A DNA stretch of 64,000 nt from Haematobacter massiliensis. Lineage in GTDB: Bacteria > Pseudomonadota > Alphaproteobacteria > Rhodobacterales > Rhodobacteraceae. Where the stretch lies: positions 1-64,000 of the forward strand of contig NZ_JGYG01000013.1 of assembly GCF_000740795.1 (NCBI RefSeq), given 5' to 3'. Under the pieces are notes generated by a model. That model saw only the letters and a list, made by a program, of their open reading frames with translations. It did not search any database and was not told the DNA's origin. Below, piece by piece: positions 35,508 to 44,686 of the stretch. The translations under genes were made by a program, and so were the position numbers. The stretch's first letter is position 1; each line of letters begins with the position of its first letter.

Positions 35508-36602
35508 ATGAACTACTCCTGCGTGATTGCGACCCGGAACCGGCTGGAAGCGTTGAAGCTCAGCATACCGATGCTGCTCGGCCAGACCCGTCCGCCTCAG
35601 GACATCATTGTCGTTGATTCAAGTGATGATGAAGCGGCCGTCCGCAGCCTTGTCGAAGAGTTCGCGGCCGCGGCTCCCTTGCCTGTGCGCTACATCCGCA
35701 GCGGACCGGGCGCGGCGGCGCAGCGCAACCTCGGCCTGCGCCATGTCACCGGCGAAGTCGTGCTGTTTCCCGATGACGATTCCCTTCTCTATCCCGATGC
35801 GATGGATCACATCATGCGGGTCTATGAGCGGGATACCGAGGGTTTGATCGGAGGGGTCTGCGCGGCGGAAGCCCATGCCCCTCATGAAAGCGCCGGCATC
35901 GCCGGGGCCAGCGACCGCCCCGGCTACCGCCGCCGGCGGAGCGATGCGATGTCCCTTGCCCTTCTGCCCCTCCGGCGGCGGATGGAGGACCGGCTGATCC
36001 CCGACCCTTTCCTGACCCTTGCCGCGCAGAAACTTGCGCGCCTGCGGCAGCCGGACTGGCTGGAAGAGGTGCAGGCGATCCATGTTCCCTACATGACCGG
36101 CTTCCGCATGTCCTTCCGGACAGAGGTGATCCGTGCCCTTCAGTTCGATGAAGGGCTGGGCCGTTACGCGCTGTTCGAGGATATCGACGCCTCCCTGCGG
36201 ACGCTCGACAATTTTTGCGTCGTGGCTGCGACGCAGGCGTTCATCTATCACCACAAGGCCCCCGAACGGCGGGACGCGGGGCGGGCGATGGGGGTCATGC
36301 ATATCCTCAACCGCGCCTATGTGCTGGCGAAGGACAGGTCCGACAATCCGCGGGAATGGGCACGGATACAATCGGAAGCCCGGCGCTTTGCCGGCTACAA
36401 GACCCTGCTCTACCGGCTGCGCGCGAAATCCACCTTCGCGCGGGATCGCCTGCGCGGTGCGGAACTCGCCTCCGCCGACCAGCAGAAACTCTTCAACGCA
36501 CCGCGGCACGAACTGGCCGCGACCTATGCCCGCGTGAAGGAGTTTTGCTTGCGGAGCCCCGTGCGGGAAAGCTCCGGGCCACAGGCCACTTCCACCTCCT
36601 GA
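35508..36602 (+). CDS. Family 2 glycosyltransferase (paralogue of 8981-10030)
   Basis: This 364-residue GT-A enzyme opens with MNYSCVIATRNRLEALKLSI and shows IIVVDSSDDEA, LFPDDDSLLYPDAMDHI, YMTGFRMSFRTEVIR and YALFEDIDASLRTL. The similarity to the enzyme at 8981-10030 is strong along the whole length, although the two lie 26 kb apart in different EPS blocks. Ribosome-binding site GAGGA is well placed. The pair may add related sugars in two positions or two repeat units. Confidence 0.86.
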   Translation: MNYSCVIATRNRLEALKLSIPMLLGQTRPPQDIIVVDSSDDEAAVRSLVEEFAAAAPLPVRYIRSGPGAAAQRNLGLRHVTGEVVLFPDDDSLLYPDAMDHIMRVYERDTEGLIGGVCAAEAHAPHESAGIAGASDRPGYRRRRSDAMSLALLPLRRRMEDRLIPDPFLTLAAQKLARLRQPDWLEEVQAIHVPYMTGFRMSFRTEVIRALQFDEGLGRYALFEDIDASLRTLDNFCVVAATQAFIYHHKAPERRDAGRAMGVMHILNRAYVLAKDRSDNPREWARIQSEARRFAGYKTLLYRLRAKSTFARDRLRGAELASADQQKLFNAPRHELAATYARVKEFCLRSPVRESSGPQATSTS

Positions 36603-36764
36603 ATTGCCTTGAGCGCCCCTCCGGCGGGCGATGGCTCACCGGAAATATCGGATGGCGGCAGGAGCAGAAACCAGCCGCCATGATCCGCCCCGACATTCCC
36701 GCGCTTGACCCAAACCACCAAGACTGGAAGGCTCCAGCCAGGGTCTGCCCCCAGGAGGCGCGTC

Positions 36765-39104
36765 GTGGCCGTTCCGAACTTCGTCCCCTCGCCGGTGCAG
36801 GGCATCTCCGGTCCCGGCCCCTATGCCATCCCGCATCCCTATGAGGCGGGGGATATCGGGGTGCTGGTCCTGCATCACGATACACGGATCGAACTGTCGG
36901 AGGCGGAGTTCCGGCTGATCCCGCCCGCTTCCTCTACGACGGGGGAGCTTTTGCTCGCGCCCGAAACGGCGGAGCGGCTGGCGGGGGGTCTGCTTCTGCC
37001 CTTCCGGCAGAGCCAGCTTGCGCAGGGCTGGGGACGGAGCGGGGGGCGGCACGGACTGGAGGCACAGCTCGACCTCATCGTGCGGGCGTTGCAGGACCAG
37101 ACGCGGAGGCTGGATGCGGCGCTCAGGCTCGACATGCCGGTGGCGCCGCTCCATCCGCAGCCGGGGCGCCCGCTGGTGGGGACGGAGACGGGCGGGCTCG
37201 ACTGGGGCCGGACCACTGTGGAGACGGCGGAGACCGCTGCCGCGATGCTGGAGCAGGCGGGCCTGATCGCCACGCCCATGCCCTGGCCCGGCAAGGCGGA
37301 GTTCCTCTCCGCGCCCCTCAATCCCGCAACCCGCCTCGCCCGGGTCATGGGGGACGGGCTGGAACTGGTTTACCGGCGCGACCCGGCGGGCGCCACGCGC
37401 CATGAGGATGGCAGCCGCTGGCGGCTCCTCTCGGGGGCGCATTACCCCGATGTGGCCAGCCTCCGCGCGGCGCGGCATCCGTTCGATCCGGGCGACAGGC
37501 TGCGGGCCGGGAGCTTCGGCTATGTCACCTTGGCCGCAGACCGGACGGCCGCCCCCGACCTGGTCACAGCGGGGGGAACGACGCTGGCGGTGGAGGCGGA
37601 CCGGGATGGCTACGTGGATCTCGACGCCTTCGGGGCAGCGGGCGACGGGCGGACGGATGACAGCGCGGCCCTGACACGCGCCATCGCCCGCGGCAAGGTG
37701 CGCCTCGGGCCGCATACCTATGCGGTCAACGAGATCCAGCCCGTAACCGGCATGCGCATCGAAGGCCCGGGGGGAGAGCTTCAGGCGGGGCGCTACGGCC
37801 TCGTCTGCACGGTAAAAGGGGGGGCCATCTTCCGTGACCGGGATGAAAAACCGATCTATGCGGCGGTTCTGGAGGGCTTCTTCGCACAGGCAGCCGCCCC
37901 CGGCGTGATCTTCTACGACAGCCCCGCACAGAAGAAATACACCGGCGGCTTCCGCATCCGTCGTCTGGAGATATCGAACGAATTCCAGCTCCTCTTCCGC
38001 TGCGTGCCGATCTACTGGTCGATCGACGACTGCCGCTTCGGCTTCTTCGGGGGAAGGCAGGGAGGCGGGCAGGCGTTCAGGGTTTTCGAGGCATGGTCCG
38101 ACTCGACCGGCTGCCCCGTGAACCTGAACAAGGTCACGAACACCACTCACTACCACTGCGCCGCGGATAAGGATTTCCCGGCGGCCTATATATTGCGCTG
38201 CGGGGCGAGCTGGACATTCGAGAACTGTTCGGCCGAACAGTTCAGCTGCGCGGTCGTGGAGGCGAGGAGCTTCTCCACCGTCCAGTGGCTGGGAGGATGG
38301 ATCGAACATATCGACTATCCCGTGGTCTTTCGCGCAACGATAGACAAAGGCGCCCCCTATGTCCTGAACGGCACCCCGCTTGCTGTCGAGGGGACAAAGT
38401 TCTTCATCGGCAATGAAACCTGCCGTCATCTGGTGGATAACAGGAACGGCCTGGTTACCCTGCGCAACCTGAATATCCTGGGCCAGGCGACCGGGTTCCG
38501 GGCCGTGACGAACCCCTGGCAGGTCGCGCTCTTTCGCGGCAACTACATCGGGCGAAATCCCGCTTTCGATACAGCTCTCGTGGAGCAGGGCCAGCTTCGC
38601 ACCGGCAGGCTGTCCCCCTGGCGAAACGGCATCCCGCCCGAGCGTCTCACATCCCTTTCCAGAACCCTGCGCCTTTCCCCCCGGGTATCCGGCCTGACCG
38701 GCGAGCAGACAAGCCTTCTGCATCTCGCCGGTGGTTCGGCCAGTCAGGCGGTGACGCTGGAAGTGCCGCTCCAGATCCTTGCGCCCCTGGACGCAGGCTA
38801 TGTGACGATGGCCGCCATCGGCGCGTGGAATGGTTCAGGACAGGGACGGCTGGTGCGCGCCGCCTACTGGGCGAATGCGGATCCCGCCTCTGCCCAGGCG
38901 GCGGCGACCGCCGCTCCCGAGCAGGGCATCACCCGGAGCGACACCGGTCTCGGGATCACCCGGCTGACATGTTTTGTTCCGCATGAGGTGTCCTCCTTCC
39001 ACATCGGCCTCGTGTTCGAAACGTCCCGCGATGAGGAGTTTCTTCTGGAAGGCATGCATCTTCTGGTCGGCGATGCGGTCTGCAACTATCCCTTCTTCGC
39101 CTGA
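36765..39104 (+). CDS. Tailspike-like protein: T7-tail-like N-terminus plus pectate-lyase-type beta-helix
   Basis: This 779-residue protein starts at a GTG with AGGAGG seven bases upstream. Residues about 10-110 resemble the head-binding N-terminal domain of T7-type tail fibres (GPYAIPHPYEAG, then an ELxxAEFRL strand pattern, ending in a helical LDLIVRALQDQTRRLDAALR). Residues about 280-330 hold the pectate-lyase-superfamily opening YVDLDAFGAAGDGRTDDSAALTRAI, followed by a long beta-helix region and a beta-rich C-terminus. No signal peptide is seen. This is the architecture of a phage tailspike depolymerase, but it sits between two EPS glycosyltransferase genes with no other phage gene near. 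A role in cutting or shaping the EPS is inference. Confidence 0.75.
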   Translation: MAVPNFVPSPVQGISGPGPYAIPHPYEAGDIGVLVLHHDTRIELSEAEFRLIPPASSTTGELLLAPETAERLAGGLLLPFRQSQLAQGWGRSGGRHGLEAQLDLIVRALQDQTRRLDAALRLDMPVAPLHPQPGRPLVGTETGGLDWGRTTVETAETAAAMLEQAGLIATPMPWPGKAEFLSAPLNPATRLARVMGDGLELVYRRDPAGATRHEDGSRWRLLSGAHYPDVASLRAARHPFDPGDRLRAGSFGYVTLAADRTAAPDLVTAGGTTLAVEADRDGYVDLDAFGAAGDGRTDDSAALTRAIARGKVRLGPHTYAVNEIQPVTGMRIEGPGGELQAGRYGLVCTVKGGAIFRDRDEKPIYAAVLEGFFAQAAAPGVIFYDSPAQKKYTGGFRIRRLEISNEFQLLFRCVPIYWSIDDCRFGFFGGRQGGGQAFRVFEAWSDSTGCPVNLNKVTNTTHYHCAADKDFPAAYILRCGASWTFENCSAEQFSCAVVEARSFSTVQWLGGWIEHIDYPVVFRATIDKGAPYVLNGTPLAVEGTKFFIGNETCRHLVDNRNGLVTLRNLNILGQATGFRAVTNPWQVALFRGNYIGRNPAFDTALVEQGQLRTGRLSPWRNGIPPERLTSLSRTLRLSPRVSGLTGEQTSLLHLAGGSASQAVTLEVPLQILAPLDAGYVTMAAIGAWNGSGQGRLVRAAYWANADPASAQAAATAAPEQGITRSDTGLGITRLTCFVPHEVSSFHIGLVFETSRDEEFLLEGMHLLVGDAVCNYPFFA

Positions 39105-39138
39105 AGCGAAGCGGTTGCGCCTGAAGCGAAGCGGTTGC
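39099..39138. repeat. 20-bp perfect tandem duplication
   Basis: GCCTGAAGCGAAGCGGTTGC occurs twice head to tail. The first copy contains the stop codon of the tailspike-like gene, so the duplication does not alter that protein. Confidence 0.75.
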
Positions 39139-39159
39139 GAAGGCGGCGAGAGCGGCATT

Positions 39160-39939
39160 ATGGAGGGTCCGGGGCAGGTTCTGCCCGGCAGCGCAACCGG
39201 AGCCGACCCTGTGACGCCTTCTCCTCCCCTCCTGCTGACATCGGCCATCCATGTCTCTGCGCCCCTGACCAACCTGACCGATGCGAAACAGCGCCTTGAT
39301 GCCCATCTCGACAGTCTGGCGGAATGGAGCAGGACGCCGGGTGTAGAGGAAATCGTGATCTGCGACGGTTCGGGTTACGATCTGGAGCCGCATCTCGCTC
39401 CCCTGCGCCAGGCCCATCCCCATATGCGGTATGAAGCCCTTTCCTTTCGCAACGATCAGGAAATGGTTGCCCGGCGAGGGAAGGGCTATGGCGAGGGCGA
39501 GATCGTCCTTCATGCCCTCGGCCACAGCAGGATCCTGCAAAACAGCCCCGCTTTCGCCAAATGCACGGGGAAGCTGTGGCTCAGTAACTTTTCCGCCTGT
39601 CTTCGGGGGTGGAATGGGCAGGCTGGCTTCAATCTCTGGGGCCGCACCCGGATCGACAGCATCGATACGCGCTTCTATCTTGTCGCGCGCGATTTCTTCG
39701 ACCGCCATCTTCGCGATCGCTACCGCGATGTCGACGATCCGGCGGGATATTACCTTGAGCACAGCTATCGCGACGGGTTGGAGGGACTTCCTCCCCGCAG
39801 CTATGTGATGTGGCCCGCCCCGCGCCTGCAAGGCGTGTCGGGTTCCTCAGGGCAGGGCCTGCCGCCCCAGGGGGTCGGCAGGCGGATGAGGAATGACTTG
39901 CGCAACCTTGCCTTTCGCGCGGGAATCCTGCCGCTCTAG
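39160..39939 (+). CDS. Putative polysaccharide-biosynthesis glycosyltransferase
   Basis: This 259-residue protein has the feel of a GT-A-like transferase: EEIVICDGSGYDLE in place of the usual nucleotide-sugar loop, then RRGKGYGEGEIVLHALGHS and CTGKLWLSNF, a pattern seen in poorly characterised capsule and LPS proteins. The C-terminus has DFFDRHLRDRYRDV. The ATG at 39160 has a weak ribosome-binding site; a GTG at 39210 after GGAG is a plausible alternative. It lies between the tailspike-like gene and a flippase. The function is inferred mainly from context. Confidence 0.6.
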   Translation: MEGPGQVLPGSATGADPVTPSPPLLLTSAIHVSAPLTNLTDAKQRLDAHLDSLAEWSRTPGVEEIVICDGSGYDLEPHLAPLRQAHPHMRYEALSFRNDQEMVARRGKGYGEGEIVLHALGHSRILQNSPAFAKCTGKLWLSNFSACLRGWNGQAGFNLWGRTRIDSIDTRFYLVARDFFDRHLRDRYRDVDDPAGYYLEHSYRDGLEGLPPRSYVMWPAPRLQGVSGSSGQGLPPQGVGRRMRNDLRNLAFRAGILPL

Positions 39940-40271
39940 CCTTGGGAGCACAGGCGGGCATTGCCTATCCCTTCGCCAGATTTTATTCCCGTCCCGGTGC
40001 GCGAGACGGTGGCCCTCCGAGCCGCCCATCTCCCGACCGGAGAGCTTATGGACCTGCATCATCCCCAACCGCGACCCCTTTTCTCCGACCGGGAGGGTGC
40101 AAGCAGCCTCGGTTCCGCAATCCCCCCCGTGCTTGCCGGCAAGGGGACAGTCCATGACACGCCCCATGCGCGGGACTGCGGTACGGAAAGAGGCCCCCTG
40201 AGCGGCTCCGCGACCCTGTCCCGCCCTGACGGGATCCCTGCCGATCTGCGCCCCGGGAACCAGCATCTGTC
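39940..40271. other. Gap before the second flippase
   Basis: No gene, repeat or clear promoter is seen in these 332 bp; short open frames on both strands look like noncoding DNA. Confidence 0.4.
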
Positions 40272-41558
40272 ATGACGGAAGCCCGCTTCAACCTGAGGAA
40301 GAATGTCCTCCATCAGGCGTTCTCCTTCGCCGTCAGCCTGGCTCTCACCTTCCTGACCTACCGCATCCTGATCGAGCGCAGCGGGATCGAGGCTGTCGGA
40401 ACATGGTCTCTCCTGCTTGCCTGGACCTCGCTGATCCGGCTTGGCGATCTGGGCCTTGCCACGGCCACGTTGAGGTTCGTGGCACGGCATGATCTGGATC
40501 ATGAGCAGGAAGTCATCCGGGATACGATCGAAACGGGGATACTTTCCAACAGCGCCATCTTCGGACTGCTGAATCTTCTTGGCTGGCTCATCCTGACATG
40601 GGCCCTGCCTTATCTTGTCTCGGCCGATCATCTGGCGGAGGGGGAAGCGCTGCTTCCCTGGCTGTTTCTTCTGTCTTTTCTGAGCAACCTGTCCTGGATC
40701 GTTCTGGGCAGTCTTCAGGGCCTTCATGCCGGCTATGTGGCGGCCCGGCTTTCCGTGGCGGGAAACATCCTGCAGCTTCTGTTGGCCCTCCTGCTCATTC
40801 CGGCCTTCAGCCTGCTGGGACTGGCCTGGGCCCAGATCGCGATGCACCTCGCCCTGGCGATTGTCGGGTGGCTTCTGCTGCATCACTGGGTGCCTTCCGC
40901 CGGGTGGGTGCCGTATCACTTCAACCGCGAGCGGTTCCGCGAGATGCTCGGCTACAGCCTGCGCGCTCAGGTGGCGAGCACGCTGTCCAACTTCTTCGAG
41001 CCTGCCACGAAACTGCTCGTCAGCCTGTTCGGCGATGCCGCGCTTCAGGGGATCTACGAACTGGCCTACAAGACGGTCATGCTGCCCCGCTCCGTCGTGA
41101 TGGCCAGCATTCAGGCCTCCATGCCCGCGTTCAGCTATCAGACCAAGACCGATCCGGAAGCAAGCCGTGCCCTCTATCGCCGTATCCTGCGCCGCACCGC
41201 GCAGGTGACAGTCGCGGTCGGCGTGGCGATCTGCCTCGGTGCACCGGTTGCCTCCTGGCTCTGGCTCGGGCACGTGGATCTGCGCTACTGGGCGTTCACG
41301 GTGATCCTGACCCTGGGGATCCTCACAGCCCTCCTCAATGCGCCCGGCGCATCGATAGGCTTCGTGACGGGAAATCTCCGCCACAATATCTGGACGGCCC
41401 TTGCCACCCTTGCCCTGACCTTCGCGCTGGGGTTCGTGATCGGGCAAATCTTCGGGCCCTACGGCACGGTGGCGGCCATTTCCGCAGGAACGGGCCTGGG
41501 CAGTATCATCCTCAGACGGATGAACGAGCGCTTCCTGCACCAGCAGGCACCAACGTGA
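40272..41558 (+). CDS. Wzx-type polysaccharide flippase 2
   Basis: This 428-residue polytopic membrane protein of the MOP type has about twelve hydrophobic helices (AFSFAVSLALTFLTYRILI at the start) and short basic loops. It resembles the flippase at 10158-11474 only in general layout, not in close sequence. Two flippases in one locus often mean two exported glycans, or a lipid-linked precursor besides the main repeat unit. Confidence 0.84.
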   Translation: MTEARFNLRKNVLHQAFSFAVSLALTFLTYRILIERSGIEAVGTWSLLLAWTSLIRLGDLGLATATLRFVARHDLDHEQEVIRDTIETGILSNSAIFGLLNLLGWLILTWALPYLVSADHLAEGEALLPWLFLLSFLSNLSWIVLGSLQGLHAGYVAARLSVAGNILQLLLALLLIPAFSLLGLAWAQIAMHLALAIVGWLLLHHWVPSAGWVPYHFNRERFREMLGYSLRAQVASTLSNFFEPATKLLVSLFGDAALQGIYELAYKTVMLPRSVVMASIQASMPAFSYQTKTDPEASRALYRRILRRTAQVTVAVGVAICLGAPVASWLWLGHVDLRYWAFTVILTLGILTALLNAPGASIGFVTGNLRHNIWTALATLALTFALGFVIGQIFGPYGTVAAISAGTGLGSIILRRMNERFLHQQAPT

Positions 41559-41612
41559 TCCTCCGCCTCTGCTCCCTTTCCGTTTCGATCTCCGGCCTGT
41601 AGGTAATCCCTC

Positions 41613-42443
41613 ATGAGACTTGCCATCCTGTGCGCCAGCTTCAATCGTGTTGCCGTCACGCTCCAGGGCCTTGAAAGCCTGCGGAACGCGCTCGCCTCCG
41701 CACCGGGGCTGGAGTGGAAGATATACCTGCTCGACGATGCCTCTCCCGACGGAACGGCGGAAGCGGTTCGCACCCGCTTTCCGGATGTGCGGGTCATAGA
41801 GGGAACGGGAAACCTCTTCTGGAACCAGGGGATGCGCCGCGCCCAGGCCGCCGCCCGGGAAGAGGGGCCGTGGGATGCCTATCTGCTCTACAATGACGAT
41901 TCCGTACTGATCCGGGAGGCGGTGGTCGATTTCATTTCCCGTTATGACGCTTACAATCGCGAAGCTCCGACGGCCTGTGTCGGCTCCTTCCTCGACCCCG
42001 ACAGCCGGGAGCCGACATACAGCGGCTACGCCCGGAAATCGCGGCATTTCCCCCTGACCGTCGCGCCGGTCTTTCCCAAGGGCCAGGACATCGCCTGCGA
42101 CACGTTCAACGGCAACTTCGTCATGGTGCCCGGGGTCGCGTTCGAGGCGCTCGGGGGGCTCAGCCCAAGCTACAACCACACCTATGGCGATATCGACCTG
42201 GGTTACGGGCTTGGCCGGAACGGCGTGCGCCGTATCGTGATCGGCAATCCGGTCGGATATGCGAGCCGCAATCCCCCGGCGGATCTTTCGACCCTTTCGA
42301 AACGCTGGAAGAAACATTTCGGGGGGCCGGACAGCTGGCGGCAACATGCAGCCTTCTACCGGCGAAACACCGGGTCCGCGCTCTGGCCGGCCGTCATGAC
42401 GCTCGGCCTTGCCGCCCGGGTAAAACGCGCGCTTCTGGGATGA
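41613..42443 (+). CDS. Family 2 glycosyltransferase
   Basis: This 276-residue GT-A enzyme has MRLAILCASFNRVAVTLQGL, YLLDDASPDGTAEAV, the GTGNLFWNQGM motif common in rhamnosyl- and related transferases, and YLLYNDDSVLI with a metal-binding DD pair. The acceptor-side NHTYGDIDLGYGLGRNG completes the fold. It closes the plus-strand run of EPS block 2. Ribosome-binding site AGGT is present. Confidence 0.85.
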   Translation: MRLAILCASFNRVAVTLQGLESLRNALASAPGLEWKIYLLDDASPDGTAEAVRTRFPDVRVIEGTGNLFWNQGMRRAQAAAREEGPWDAYLLYNDDSVLIREAVVDFISRYDAYNREAPTACVGSFLDPDSREPTYSGYARKSRHFPLTVAPVFPKGQDIACDTFNGNFVMVPGVAFEALGGLSPSYNHTYGDIDLGYGLGRNGVRRIVIGNPVGYASRNPPADLSTLSKRWKKHFGGPDSWRQHAAFYRRNTGSALWPAVMTLGLAARVKRALLG

Positions 42444-42489
42444 TCTTCACGGCTTCTGCCCGGCTCCCCCGCGGGGCGGAGCCGTCAGC

Positions 42490-43713
42490 TCACTTCATCA
42501 GTTCCCGCACGCCGGCGGCGAAGGCGGGCACGTCGCCGCGGGGGGCGTAGTCGGCGGCGCCGCGGCACTGGCGTTCCCACAGATCGCGGTCCGTGGCCAG
42601 GAGACGCATGAAGAAGGCGAAGCCCTCCGGATTGTCCGGCTCCACCACGAAGCCGTTCACGCCGGTGCGCACCAGGCTGTCCCGCGCGCCGCAGATATCG
42701 GAGAGGATTGAGGGCACACCCATCGCCTGCGCCTCGATCACCACGTTTCCGAACTGCTCCTCGGTACTTGTCAGCACGAGGGCCAGGGTGGAGGTGAGCA
42801 ATCGCGCGATGGCATCGGTCTGCAAGAAGCCGTGGAATATCACGCGCTCCGCAATGCCGAGCGCCTCGGCCCGGGCGCGCAGTTCTGCCTCCAGCGGGCC
42901 GGAGCCGCAGAGATGGAGCGGGCGCGGCGCGGGATCGGCAGCGGCATAGAGCGCATAGGCCTCCAGCGCCACGAAGAGGTTCTTCTTCGGCACGAGCCGG
43001 GCCACGATGGTGAAATGCCGTTCCCCGAACGGGATACCTTCCGGGGCTGGCTGGCCCTCCGACATCCGGCGGATGCGGTCCAGAGAGACGGTATTATATA
43101 CCCCCGTGATCCGCTTCTCCGGGATTCCGAGAAACCGGAAATAGTCCCGCGTCCTGAAGCCCGATCCGATCGCCCCCTGATAGGGTTTCAAGAACCACGA
43201 TTTCACCCATTCGCGGAAGGGCCTGCGCGGCATGTCGTCAAACTTCGAGCAGCCCATGGTATAGACCCGGTCCCCCCGCAGCCGCAGCAGGCAGGCAAAG
43301 GCAAAGACCGGCATCCAGCTGTAGTGGCACATGAACCAGATGGCCCGCCCCTCCCGCCGCCGGAAAGCCGCGAGAGAGCGCAGGAGCGCCAGCCCCGTCG
43401 GGCGGGACGCGGGATGGAGCGTCACCTTGCGGAAGCCCTCGCCCGTCTCCGGCACCCAGTCATAGGTGTCGCTCTGCCCATAGAGTTCGAGGCCCACCAC
43501 CTCCGCCTCTCCGCGGACCTCCGCTGCCACGGCGTCGCAGCGGTCGGCATGCATGGGGCCGAAGTTCTCCCACAGGAAGACGAGCCGCGGCAGGGAACCG
43601 GCCGGCTTTACACCCGGCTCCACACCCCGCGGGGCTTCCCCTGCGGGGTTGCGGGGATCGGGGTTTCGGGTATCCGGGAGTGCGGCCTCGGGCGGAGATA
43701 CGGGATGGCTCAT
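42490..43713 (-). CDS. Family 4 glycosyltransferase
   Basis: This 407-residue GT-B enzyme has the GT4 C-terminal motifs FTIVARLVPKKNLFVAL, PLHLCGSGPLEAEL and the EX7E-type segment TEEQFGNVVIEAQAMG. The first 40 residues are proline-rich and probably disordered. It starts six bases after the fcl stop codon, making it the third gene of the gmd-fcl operon. A fucosyltransferase using GDP-fucose is a reasonable inference from this position. Confidence 0.86.
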   Translation of the reverse strand: MSHPVSPPEAALPDTRNPDPRNPAGEAPRGVEPGVKPAGSLPRLVFLWENFGPMHADRCDAVAAEVRGEAEVVGLELYGQSDTYDWVPETGEGFRKVTLHPASRPTGLALLRSLAAFRRREGRAIWFMCHYSWMPVFAFACLLRLRGDRVYTMGCSKFDDMPRRPFREWVKSWFLKPYQGAIGSGFRTRDYFRFLGIPEKRITGVYNTVSLDRIRRMSEGQPAPEGIPFGERHFTIVARLVPKKNLFVALEAYALYAAADPAPRPLHLCGSGPLEAELRARAEALGIAERVIFHGFLQTDAIARLLTSTLALVLTSTEEQFGNVVIEAQAMGVPSILSDICGARDSLVRTGVNGFVVEPDNPEGFAFFMRLLATDRDLWERQCRGAADYAPRGDVPAFAAGVRELMK

Positions 43714-43719
43714 CGGGGA

Positions 43720-44676
43720 TCAGGCCTCCCGCAGCGCGGTGGTATGATCCTTGAACCAGCCGTAGGTATCGCGCAGGCCATCCTCCAGCCCGGTCTGCGC
43801 CTGCCAGCCCATCGCGGCGAGGCGGGAGACATCCATGAGCTTCCGCGCCGTCCCGTCGGGTTTCGTCGTGTCGAAGGAAATACGGCCCTCGAAGCCGGTG
43901 ACCTTCGCGATCATCGCGGCCAGCTCCGCGATGGTCACGTCCTGACCTGTCCCTACGTTGATATGGGACAGCATCGGCTCGGTATTCGCCTCATAGACCG
44001 CGCGGGGCAGGCCCAGGACAAAGAGCGAGGCCTCCGCCATGTCATCCACATGCAGGAATTCGCGCATGGGCGTGCCGGTGCCCCAGATCACCACCTCGTC
44101 GCGGCCCTCGCGCGCGGCCTCATGGAAGCGGCGGATGAGGGCGGGCATGACATGGCTGTTCTCGGGGTGGAAGTTGTCGCCCGGACCATAGAGGTTCGTG
44201 GGCATCACCGAGCGGTAGTCGGTGCCGTATTGCCGGTTGTAGCTCTCGCAGAGCTTGATCCCCGCGATCTTGGCAACCGCATAGGGTTCGTTCGTGGGCT
44301 CCAGCACCCCGGTCAGCAGCGCATCCTCCGCCATCGGCTGAGCGACGGCGCGGGGATAGATGCAGGAGGATCCCAGGAACAGCAGATGCTGCACGCCCGC
44401 CTTGTGGGCCTGATGGATGACATTCGCCTCCATCATCAGGTTTTCATAGATGAACTCGGCCGGGTAGGTGTTGTTGGCATGGATGCCGCCCACCTTGGCC
44501 GCGGCGAGGATCACGGCATCGGGCTTTTCCTCCGCCATGAAGGCCCGCACTGCGGCCTGGTCGGTCAGGTCGAGTTCGGCATGGGTGCGGGTGACGACAT
44601 CCGCCCCCCGGGCCTGCAGGCGGCGCAGGATCGCCCCCCCCACCATGCCGCGATGTCCGGCGACGTAGTATTTCAT
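43720..44676 (-). CDS. fcl: GDP-L-fucose synthase
   Basis: This 318-residue SDR enzyme converts GDP-4-keto-6-deoxymannose to GDP-L-fucose by epimerisation and reduction. Signatures are [46 protein letters not shown] and the YAVAKIAG triad motif. I take the ATG at 44676, where the Rossmann fold begins, ten bases after the gmd stop; an upstream ATG at 44721 lies inside gmd. It acts directly after Gmd. Confidence 0.95.
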   Translation of the reverse strand: MKYYVAGHRGMVGGAILRRLQARGADVVTRTHAELDLTDQAAVRAFMAEEKPDAVILAAAKVGGIHANNTYPAEFIYENLMMEANVIHQAHKAGVQHLLFLGSSCIYPRAVAQPMAEDALLTGVLEPTNEPYAVAKIAGIKLCESYNRQYGTDYRSVMPTNLYGPGDNFHPENSHVMPALIRRFHEAAREGRDEVVIWGTGTPMREFLHVDDMAEASLFVLGLPRAVYEANTEPMLSHINVGTGQDVTIAELAAMIAKVTGFEGRISFDTTKPDGTARKLMDVSRLAAMGWQAQTGLEDGLRDTYGWFKDHTTALREA

Positions 44677-44686
44677 GTCCCGCCCC

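Noticed and set aside
36636-38723. 695-residue minus-strand open frame
   Set aside because: It is antisense to the tailspike-like gene, which has a good ribosome-binding site and domain evidence.
40059-42347. 762-residue minus-strand open frame
   Set aside because: It is antisense to the second flippase and a glycosyltransferase; composition is Arg/Gln/Gly-rich without domains.
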